Assembly (NCBI GenBank): GCA_965217015.1
Contig: OZ244224.1
Coordinates: 496,001-560,000, forward strand
DNA length: 64,000 bases
Direction: 5' to 3'
Source: JAYQKL01 sp038142705
GTDB taxonomy: Bacteria > Pseudomonadota > Alphaproteobacteria > RS24
The number at the start of each line of letters is the position of its first letter. Within the stretch, counting starts at the first letter, position 1. Below, in pieces: positions 8,839 to 15,652 of this stretch. The notes beneath the pieces were generated by a model that saw nothing but the letters and a program-made list of their open reading frames with translations, ran no database searches and had not been told where the DNA came from. The position numbers and the translations under genes are program-made.

Positions 8839-9156
8839 GTGGACATAAATGTAACAGACGAAAATGGAAAACAGTCTCGTGTTGAGCTGAAGGCTGGGTT
8901 TTCTTTAATGGATATGATACGAGATGCAGGTTTTGTCGAAGGCACATGCGGTGGCATGGCCTCATGCGGGACATGCCATGTCTTTGTTGAAGAAAGCTGG
9001 AAAGACAAGGTCAATCCACAGACGGAAGATGAAGGCTATATGCTGGAATCGCTTGCTGATGTGGTTGAGATTTCGCCAAATTCGCGCCTTGCCTGTCAAA
9101 TTGACCTAACCGAAGATTTGGACGGCTTAACTGTTACCATCGCACCACAAATTTAA
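8839..9156 (+). CDS. 2Fe-2S ferredoxin, adrenodoxin/putidaredoxin type
   Basis: 105 residues. Cluster ligands are Cys37, Cys43 and Cys46 in GTCGGMASCGTCHV, plus Cys86 in LACQI, the C-x5-C-x2-C...C spacing of vertebrate/bacterial adrenodoxin-type ferredoxins that feed electrons to cytochromes P450 or some Rieske oxygenases. The start is GTG at 8839, preceded by ATAGGTAG. No P450, Rieske oxygenase or ferredoxin reductase is in the window, so its partner is encoded elsewhere. A steroid hydroxylase (for example a side-chain P450) would fit the setting, but that is inference. Confidence 0.93.
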   Translation: MDINVTDENGKQSRVELKAGFSLMDMIRDAGFVEGTCGGMASCGTCHVFVEESWKDKVNPQTEDEGYMLESLADVVEISPNSRLACQIDLTEDLDGLTVTIAPQI

Positions 9157-9160
9157 TTTC

Positions 9161-10126
9161 ATGCAGATTGAGCATTTGCAAAACAGTATTTACTTTGCGC
9201 CTGAAGGGGCAGCACAAAAATCTGCTGAATGGAAATTGTCGGCCACGCTTTACACGCCGTCAGATATGCCTTTTAGCGGGTGCATGTTCTTTTGTTTGCC
9301 GGGCGGCGGGCATACCGCCAAGCTATTTGACTTAGGCGAGGCTGATGGGGTTTCCTATAGCTTTGCCAAGCACTTGACCGATTTAGGGCATGGCGTGATT
9401 GCGATGGATGTGCCTGGCACTGGTGGCAACCCAATTGCTCATGGTCATGGCTTTATGCCACCTCGCATGGCGGCTGGTTATTTATTGGACTGTTTGCAAA
9501 ACTTTCAACAATCTTGCGGCCTGACAATCTCAAAAACCATTGGTTGCGGACATTCTATGGGCGGCATGATGACAATTTTGACACATGCTGCCGCCAAGCA
9601 AGCTGGTCTGCCTTTTTATGATGCGATTTTGTTAATCGGTTCCAATGCTGGTGGTTTGGATTGGGGGTTAGATGACGAAGAAAAACAATATATCGACCAG
9701 CCAGATAAAATCGAGGCGGATTTGGAAACACTCACCATAAAAAAATTCAAAGAGTTGTATCCGTCATATGCAGGGGGGCCGCGTTTTGGCTCAAAAAGTT
9801 TTGGCGGTGAAACCGAGCAGAGTAACCAGTTTTTGCATGATATTATGTGCAATCTTTATGGAGCAGGTGGCATGATGTCGATGTTACGCGGGAGTTTTGT
9901 CGAGGAGGTCGCAATGCTCACGGAGCCTCTGATGATGGCTTTTGGCGAGCATGATATTGGCCTTACACCCGACGAAGCTGTTAAAGACTTTACCGCTGCG
10001 CAGTCTATCAAAACCCACATCATAGAAAAAGCCAGCCATAATGTTTTTGCCTATCAGGCCATAAAGCCTTTTTGCAAAACAATAAATGACTGGCTTTGTG
10101 AGCTGGACTTTATCGCGCCACATTAG
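9161..10126 (+). CDS. Alpha/beta-hydrolase fold protein
   Basis: 321 residues. FCLPGGGHTAK forms the oxyanion-hole region, the nucleophile elbow is GHSMGGMMTI (Ser near 130), the acid is probably the Asp in FGEHDIGL, and the His is in EKASHNVFAY. There is no signal peptide, so it is cytosolic. It begins 4 bases after the ferredoxin stop, so the pair forms a two-gene operon that converges on the kstD operon. The substrate could be an ester or lactone produced by the ferredoxin-dependent oxygenase. The family is sure, the substrate is not. Confidence 0.85.
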   Translation: MQIEHLQNSIYFAPEGAAQKSAEWKLSATLYTPSDMPFSGCMFFCLPGGGHTAKLFDLGEADGVSYSFAKHLTDLGHGVIAMDVPGTGGNPIAHGHGFMPPRMAAGYLLDCLQNFQQSCGLTISKTIGCGHSMGGMMTILTHAAAKQAGLPFYDAILLIGSNAGGLDWGLDDEEKQYIDQPDKIEADLETLTIKKFKELYPSYAGGPRFGSKSFGGETEQSNQFLHDIMCNLYGAGGMMSMLRGSFVEEVAMLTEPLMMAFGEHDIGLTPDEAVKDFTAAQSIKTHIIEKASHNVFAYQAIKPFCKTINDWLCELDFIAPH

Positions 10127-10144
10127 TGTTTGCGCGCATTCCCT

Positions 10145-11809
10145 TTAATCATTTGCACCCATTGCATGCTTGGCCGCGACATAGCCAAATGTCATGGCTG
10201 GACCAATGGTTGAGCCAGCGCCCGGATAAGTGCGCCCCATCACCGATGACGCATTATTACCCGTGGCATAAAGCCCTTGAATAGGCGCGCCTGTCTCGGT
10301 CAAAGCCTGCCCGTGAATATCCACATCGATACCGCCCTTTGTGCCAATATCACCTGGGTAAATCGGGAAGGCGTAAAAGGGGCCTTTTTCAAGCGGTCCC
10401 ATGCACGGATTTGGCGTAACGCTTTGGTCGCCATAATAGCGGTCATAAGTATTGCCACCTTTGTTGAAATCTTCATCAACACCGTCTTTGGCAAATTGTG
10501 TGACACGGGCAGCGGTGGTTTTTAACGCCTCAGCTGGAACTTCAATAAGTTCCGCTAACTCATCTAAACTATTCGCTTTTTTAACAATGCTCTTAATTTT
10601 ATCAGGCCAAGCTATGTCGGGTTGTGCCGAGCTTGGTAAAATAGGCCCAACCGGATAGCGGGCACGAACATTGGCATCAAAAACCACATAGGCTGGCACT
10701 TCAGCATTATATAATTGCCGCCCAACTTCATCATATGAGGCGGCTTCATTTAAGAAGCGTTCACCTTTTTTATTGATAATATAAATGCCGGGCAGGGCAC
10801 GCTCTGCAAATAAAATGCGTGAGCGATCTTCTCTTGGCAAGCGCACGGCTGGCCCCCACCAAGCGGCGTCCATTAAGGAAACGCCAGCGCCTGCTGTTTG
10901 TGCCGCAATAATTGAATCGCCTGTGTTATGGCCATTGGCCGCGCTCCAGTCTGAATCTGTTGGGCTTGGTAAGTGCTTGGCGCGCATGTCGCGATTATGC
11001 TCAAACCCGCCAGCTGCCATAATAACCCCGCGGCGGGTGTTGATTTGCATGGTCTCGCCATCTTTTTCAATAATCGCGCCGGTCACTTTGCCATTATCGG
11101 TCACCAGCTCAATAAGTTTTGTGTTCCGCCATACCGGAATTTTTTTCTTAAAAACAGATTTTAAAGCCCGCACAATTAACGCATTACCCAGTGACAAACG
11201 CCGATGACGCTTGGTTTTGAGTCGGAATGGAATATCCAGCCAATAGGTCGCCATGAGTTTGAACAAAACCCACTGCCACCCACGTGTGCGGGTGATGATG
11301 ATTTTGGCTTCATTAACCGTTAGGGTGAAGCCCCAAAAAATTGTTTGTGTATGTGGCGGGCGCACATGGTCAAATTCTTTCCCAATGGAAGCCGCGCTGA
11401 TTGGGTGTGGGTCGAGCGTGCGGTAGCCATCTTTGCCGCCCGGCTTATCGGGGAAATAATCGGCATAAGGGGTCGCGTTAAATTTTACTTCTGAATTATC
11501 TTCCAAAAATTTCAGCATTTTTGGCGCATTTTGGACATAAGCCCGCAGCCTTTCTTCCGAAACCTCATCGCCAACTGTGGCTTTCAGATAAGTTAATGCC
11601 GCGTCTTCTGTATCGCTTTCGCCATGTTTGGCCATTAAATGATTACACGGAATCCAAATGCCACCACCAGAGGTTGCGGTGGTGCCGCCATATTGGTCAG
11701 TCTTTTCAATCACCAAAGCGTCGCCGCCATGCTCTTTTGCTACAATCGCCGCCGTTAATCCGCCCGCACCAGAACCAACAACTAATACATCAACATCATG
11801 GGTTTTCAT
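10145..11809 (-). CDS. kstD: 3-ketosteroid delta1-dehydrogenase (KstD-type flavoprotein)
   Basis: 554 residues. An FAD-binding GSGAGG lies at 12-17, with EKTDQYGGTTATSGGGIWIP after it. The C-terminal signature is IYPGDIGTKGG followed by GLYATGN and VMGRTYPGAGSTIGPA, which strongly matches 3-ketosteroid delta1-dehydrogenases. These insert the C1-C2 double bond in ring A (for example 4-androstenedione to androstadienedione), one of the two reactions that open ring B. A delta4-(5-alpha)-dehydrogenase of the same family is the main alternative. It follows the ketosteroid isomerase by 7 bases in a TetR-led operon. It has no signal peptide. Confidence 0.88.
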   Translation of the reverse strand: MKTHDVDVLVVGSGAGGLTAAIVAKEHGGDALVIEKTDQYGGTTATSGGGIWIPCNHLMAKHGESDTEDAALTYLKATVGDEVSEERLRAYVQNAPKMLKFLEDNSEVKFNATPYADYFPDKPGGKDGYRTLDPHPISAASIGKEFDHVRPPHTQTIFWGFTLTVNEAKIIITRTRGWQWVLFKLMATYWLDIPFRLKTKRHRRLSLGNALIVRALKSVFKKKIPVWRNTKLIELVTDNGKVTGAIIEKDGETMQINTRRGVIMAAGGFEHNRDMRAKHLPSPTDSDWSAANGHNTGDSIIAAQTAGAGVSLMDAAWWGPAVRLPREDRSRILFAERALPGIYIINKKGERFLNEAASYDEVGRQLYNAEVPAYVVFDANVRARYPVGPILPSSAQPDIAWPDKIKSIVKKANSLDELAELIEVPAEALKTTAARVTQFAKDGVDEDFNKGGNTYDRYYGDQSVTPNPCMGPLEKGPFYAFPIYPGDIGTKGGIDVDIHGQALTETGAPIQGLYATGNNASSVMGRTYPGAGSTIGPAMTFGYVAAKHAMGAND

Positions 11810-11816
11810 TTTTTTC

Positions 11817-12200
11817 TCACTTAATCATATTTACATTTTGTTCGCCCCAAAAGGCACGCATTTGTGTCACCTCACCAGCTTCGTTGAAAGCAAAAGTGTC
11901 AATCACATCAATTGTCATGTCACCTTGCTCGCGTTTGCTGGTAACCTGAAACGCAAACGCCGCTTCATTTTGTGCCACACGAATGGGGGAGGTGAGTTTG
12001 AGTTTTGCACCACTTGAGACAGCTTTTTCATAAAAGCTACGAATTTCCTCGCGACCATTTTTTATAGGCGTGCCAACTGGGTCTTCAACTGTGGCATTTT
12101 CAGCATAAAGTTGCGCAATCGCGTTATGGTCTTGCGCGTTAAAATGCTCAATATAACCTTCAACGGCTGCAATCATTTTATCTGTAGATGGATTAGACAT
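11817..12200 (-). CDS. ksi: Steroid delta5-isomerase (ketosteroid isomerase, SnoaL-like fold)
   Basis: 127 residues, the usual length of KSI. Tyr16 (GYIEHF) and Asp40 (ATVEDPVG) occupy the same positions as in the Pseudomonas putida enzyme, and Asp101 (DVIDTF) aligns with its Asp103. All three catalytic residues are thus present, as is the end motif RAFWGEQN. KSI moves the C5-C6 double bond to C4-C5 in 3-oxo-delta5 steroids, giving the substrate for the KstD encoded just downstream. Many SnoaL-like proteins lack this triad, so its presence makes true isomerase activity likely. Confidence 0.9.
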   Translation of the reverse strand: MSNPSTDKMIAAVEGYIEHFNAQDHNAIAQLYAENATVEDPVGTPIKNGREEIRSFYEKAVSSGAKLKLTSPIRVAQNEAAFAFQVTSKREQGDMTIDVIDTFAFNEAGEVTQMRAFWGEQNVNMIK

Positions 12201-12220
12201 GAAACTACCTCACAATTTAT

Positions 12221-13063
12221 TTAAGAAGATGCTTTTAACGCCTGCATATCTTTATTGATTTTCTGGGCAATTTTTTTCATTGCCCAGTTTACAAAACCAG
12301 GTGCTATCCAAGCCAGGAAATTCAAAATTTTGGCATCAAGCCCGATGAGCAATCGCTTCTTATTTTTCGCAATGGCCTGCACAATCAAGTTGGCGGCTTT
12401 TTCAGGTGCGGTGGCGGTCTTCATGGCCATTTCATTATTGCGCTTTGCGGCTTCCACATTGTCCGATGCTTCAAGTGTGGCCATGATAATATTGGTGCGT
12501 ATCGCGCCCGGATGAACACTGGTAACACCGATACCTTTCAGATGCCATTCCGCCCATAAGGAATCGCTTAAGCCCTGCACCGCTTTTTTCGTCATGCAAT
12601 AGGTTGATTGCGAGGGGAAGCCAGCGAAGGCCGCCATGCTGGACAGATTGATAACATGCGCTTCATCGGCTGCTTCCAATGCTTCTTTGAAGAAATGACA
12701 GCCATAAACAACGCCCCAAAGGTTAATACCAATAATCCATTCCAAATCCTCTAGGCTATGGGTGTTAAATTCTTTTTGCAGCGTGATACCTGCATTATTT
12801 ACCAAAATATTGACGCCGCCATGCGCTTTGAGAACCTCTTGTGCGGTTTTGGCATAGGCTTTTTTATCGGTCACATCAGCAATATGCGTTGTGATATTCA
12901 CAGATGTTGAGGCAAGCTTGGCTTTCACTTCATCAAGCGCTTGCTGGTTAATATCCAAAAGTGCCAAATGGCACCCTTTATTGGCAAGGTTTTCAGCAAT
13001 CGCGCTGCCAATGCCTCCGCCAGCGCCGGTGATAACGGCCACTCTGTCTTTGAAATTGCGCAT
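12221..13063 (-). CDS. Short-chain dehydrogenase/reductase, possibly hydroxysteroid dehydrogenase
   Basis: 280 residues. The classical SDR features are present: TGAGGGIGSA, VNNAG, and STYCMTK with the catalytic Tyr and Lys. The tail (about 240-280) is hydrophobic and basic (ILNFLAWIAPGFVNWAMKK), suggesting membrane association. It lies between the TetR gene and the ketosteroid isomerase. A 3-beta-hydroxysteroid dehydrogenase making 3-oxo-delta5 steroid for that isomerase is a logical role, inferred only from order. Confidence 0.85.
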   Translation of the reverse strand: MRNFKDRVAVITGAGGGIGSAIAENLANKGCHLALLDINQQALDEVKAKLASTSVNITTHIADVTDKKAYAKTAQEVLKAHGGVNILVNNAGITLQKEFNTHSLEDLEWIIGINLWGVVYGCHFFKEALEAADEAHVINLSSMAAFAGFPSQSTYCMTKKAVQGLSDSLWAEWHLKGIGVTSVHPGAIRTNIIMATLEASDNVEAAKRNNEMAMKTATAPEKAANLIVQAIAKNKKRLLIGLDAKILNFLAWIAPGFVNWAMKKIAQKINKDMQALKASS

Positions 13064-13075
13064 GAGATAAATCCT

Positions 13076-13693
13076 CTATTTTATTGTCGTTAATTCGATA
13101 AACACTTCGCGAGATATGTCTTTAAGCGAGGCGGGGTCGGGGCTTTCAGCCACATAAATTGCCAGCTCCGTTAACGCGGCAATCAATAATCTGGTTTTCA
13201 AGCTTGCTTTTTCATTTTCATTTTTATTAGCGTCGCTGAAAAACAGCTGAAAAGATTTTTGCGTGATTTTAGAGTCTGCCCATCTATCACGCCCCAAAAT
13301 GTTTGGGCTGTCGATTAAAACAATTTGGCGAAATTCTTCATCAAAACATTTTTCTAAAAATGAATTCCAAACATCAATATTTTCAACATTCTTTTTTTTC
13401 TCAAAATCCAAAAGAGTCTCATAATAATCAAGCTCTAATGATTTCACGACACTTTTGAAAAGGTCTTTTTTGCTTGAAAAGTAATGGTAGATGGGGCCAG
13501 TGGTGATGTTGCAATTGGAGGCAATTTGCTCAAGGCTGGTTTTTCCAAACCCGTATTTTCCAAACAGCTCTGTTGCGCTGTCCAATATTGCTCCACGCGT
13601 GACGGCGCGTCTTTCAAATTGTGTACGACGCGTCGAGGTCCCATTTTGTTTGGACTTGTCTTTAATATTGTCTAATGTCATCGTGATTATCAA
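13076..13693 (-). CDS. TetR/AcrR-family transcriptional regulator of the kstD operon
   Basis: 205 residues. The N-terminal helix-turn-helix is AVTRGAILDSATELFGKYGF through TSLEQIASNCNITTGPIYHYFSSKKDLF, standard for TetR. The ligand domain is not informative. It is first in the operon TetR-SDR-KSI-KstD and divergent from the propeller/TonB genes, the usual position of an autoregulated repressor. A KstR-like steroid-CoA sensor is plausible by analogy, but sequence identity to KstR cannot be claimed. Met1 is at 13693; Met5 at 13681 is an alternative start. It is the only stand-alone regulator in the window. Confidence 0.9.
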   Translation of the reverse strand: MIITMTLDNIKDKSKQNGTSTRRTQFERRAVTRGAILDSATELFGKYGFGKTSLEQIASNCNITTGPIYHYFSSKKDLFKSVVKSLELDYYETLLDFEKKKNVENIDVWNSFLEKCFDEEFRQIVLIDSPNILGRDRWADSKITQKSFQLFFSDANKNENEKASLKTRLLIAALTELAIYVAESPDPASLKDISREVFIELTTIK

Positions 13694-13713
13694 TAAATGA
13701 GTGCTCGTTATTT
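13692..13713. promoter_or_regulatory. Imperfect palindrome, candidate TetR operator
   Basis: AATAAATGAG-TG-CTCGTTATTT straddles the start of the TetR gene. The arms match at about 7 of 10 positions. It lies in an 80-base gap between the divergent TetR operon and the propeller gene, where an autoregulatory operator would be expected. A weaker TAAATA-N9-TATTTA repeat follows at 13721-13741, but in such AT-rich sequence that may be chance. Confidence 0.4.
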
Positions 13714-13779
13714 GTCACGCTAAATATAATGAGATTATTTATTTACCGTTATTAATCTTTAGAAGGGAAGAGGGTGGAG

Positions 13780-15456
13780 ATGCTTAAGAGAAAAAAAATA
13801 ATCACCGTATCTGCAATTTTAATTGCTGGCTTTGTCGGTTTTCAAATTTTTGGTCAAAGTGAGGAAGGGCCAAAATCACCACTTATCGCTGCGCCAATCA
13901 AAGCCGAAGCGCCGCGTGACAATATAAAATTCCCGCCAGTCAATAAATTTATTGCTGATGGGGTGAACCCAATTCCGCATGGTGAACCTGCCCAGCAAGA
14001 CAGCACACCGATAGCTGGTCCGCTTGATGAAAGCCGCGCCCTGCAAGAAGATGAAATTCTCTATCAGCATTTAGGGCCTGGCCATTTTGGTGCGTTCACC
14101 TCAAGTCTTTACCCTGATGGTCGCCGTGTTTTATGGAGCAGCGGTGTTAATGGGGTTTTTAAGCTTGATGATGAGACTTACGAAATCCTAGCGCATATCC
14201 CTAGTGATTATGCGGCGGAATATACACAGGAATGGGCTGAGGAAATCACTGCCAAGCTTGATAAAAATAATGGGCAGACCGCTTTGTGGCAGTCCATAAA
14301 AGCGATTATGCCATTGCGAGATTTATCAGCGGTTTACACTGTTGTTGGCAGTAATGGCTGGTTTTATATTGCCAATAAAGATGGCACCATTCGCGCTTAT
14401 GGTGATGCGGTTGACGGCGATGCCAGCTCAGAAATTGTTGAAAAGGCCGTGTTCAAGATGCCGGCTGAGGCAGCGGGCCCTTCAGTGGGTATGAATGTCA
14501 CATTTGATGGCTGGATTATTCTACCAACCGAAATGGGATATTTAGTGGCCGTCTCGCAAGACTTATCTGATTATCGTATTATTCGATTAAAACATCAGCC
14601 TAATGAAGATATGGAATCGCAAGGTGTGGGCTATGGCTGGGTGCGAAATTCACTTGCCATTGATGAAGAGGGCGGTGTTTATGTCGCGTCTCGTAATCAT
14701 ATGCATAAGGTGGTCTGGAAAAACCAAACTTTCTCTACAGATGAAAAAGACGGCGCATGGGTAGCAGCCTATCGCAATGGCACAGGTGCTGGCACTGGGG
14801 CAACGCCTTCGCTTATGGGGTTTGAAGACGAGGACAGATTTGTGGTCATCACAGATGGCGATGAGCGCATGAATGTAACTTTGTTTTGGCGTGATGAGAT
14901 TCCCCAAGACTGGCAACAATTACCACATGCACCATCACGCCGGATTGCGGCCATGGCACCGGTGACCATGGGCCGGTTAAATGTGGCTAAGATACAATCG
15001 GAGCAGACTGTTGTGGTGTCGGGATACGGAGCGCTGGTGGTCAATAATCGCCCTCGCAATATTCCCTTTTACATGCCAGAAAATGGTTTTTCCCATGGGT
15101 TTTTAATTGGCCCGCTCGGCAGCAATCCGCGTTTTCAGCCATTTGGGGTGCAAAAATTTCATTGGGATCCGTCAGACCGCAAGCTTTATACCTCATGGGT
15201 CAATGAAGATGTCAGCTCACCAAATGGTGTTCCGTGGGTGAGCGCTGGCACCAATCAGGTGTATTTCATTGGCGCGCGTAATAATCAATGGACGCTTGAA
15301 GCGCTGGATTGGTACACGGGCGATGAAACCTTTCATTATGTGATTGGTGGCCAAAAATATAACTCTGAATATTCAGGCGTGACCCTTGATGAAAATGGTC
15401 AGGTTTTTTATGGCACGATTTGGGGGCGGGCTAAATTGCTTCCAAAAAACGACTGA
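13780..15456 (+). CDS. Membrane-anchored, probably periplasmic propeller-like protein of unknown function
   Basis: 558 residues from the ATG at 13780 (a GTG at 13774 is also possible; AGAAGGGAAGAGG lies just upstream). An N-terminal basic stretch plus the hydrophobic segment IITVSAILIAGFVGFQIF acts as signal anchor. A Pro-rich linker follows, then repeated Trp/Gly strand motifs such as SSGVNGVFKLDDETY, GSNGWFYIANKDGTIRAYGD and DENGQVFYGTIWGR that read like beta-propeller blades. There is no PQQ or kelch motif good enough to name a family. It precedes a TonB receptor and sulfatases, so a role in binding or processing an imported steroid is possible; this is inference. Confidence 0.8.
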   Translation: MLKRKKIITVSAILIAGFVGFQIFGQSEEGPKSPLIAAPIKAEAPRDNIKFPPVNKFIADGVNPIPHGEPAQQDSTPIAGPLDESRALQEDEILYQHLGPGHFGAFTSSLYPDGRRVLWSSGVNGVFKLDDETYEILAHIPSDYAAEYTQEWAEEITAKLDKNNGQTALWQSIKAIMPLRDLSAVYTVVGSNGWFYIANKDGTIRAYGDAVDGDASSEIVEKAVFKMPAEAAGPSVGMNVTFDGWIILPTEMGYLVAVSQDLSDYRIIRLKHQPNEDMESQGVGYGWVRNSLAIDEEGGVYVASRNHMHKVVWKNQTFSTDEKDGAWVAAYRNGTGAGTGATPSLMGFEDEDRFVVITDGDERMNVTLFWRDEIPQDWQQLPHAPSRRIAAMAPVTMGRLNVAKIQSEQTVVVSGYGALVVNNRPRNIPFYMPENGFSHGFLIGPLGSNPRFQPFGVQKFHWDPSDRKLYTSWVNEDVSSPNGVPWVSAGTNQVYFIGARNNQWTLEALDWYTGDETFHYVIGGQKYNSEYSGVTLDENGQVFYGTIWGRAKLLPKND

Positions 15457-15652
15457 TTAAGCAATTCAATTCAACAATGTGATAGCTTTTTTCAGAGTTG
15501 GATTGATTGTTGCATTTATAACACAGCTTTATATTTGTTTCCCAATCGCGAGAATTTAGGTTGTAAAAAAACGATTATTTCTCGAAAATGCAACTTGTAT
15601 AAGGTGATTATACCTTTTTACAAAACTTTAATAATTAGGGTAGGGAGCACAC
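15457..15652 (+). promoter_or_regulatory. Upstream region of the TonB receptor, with an inverted repeat at 15595-15623
   Basis: The 196-base AT-rich gap has no gene. TTGTATAAGGT (15595-15605) and ACCTTTTTACAA (15612-15623) form a nearly symmetric repeat separated by GATTAT, about 30 bases before the ATG and next to the AGGGTAGGGAG ribosome site. A regulator-binding site or overlapping promoter is plausible. No terminator for the preceding gene and no known riboswitch fold was recognised. Confidence 0.45.

Noticed and set aside
15457..15652. Possible riboswitch before the TonB receptor
   Set aside because: No B12-box, FMN or other known element could be recognised; only a simple inverted repeat is visible.
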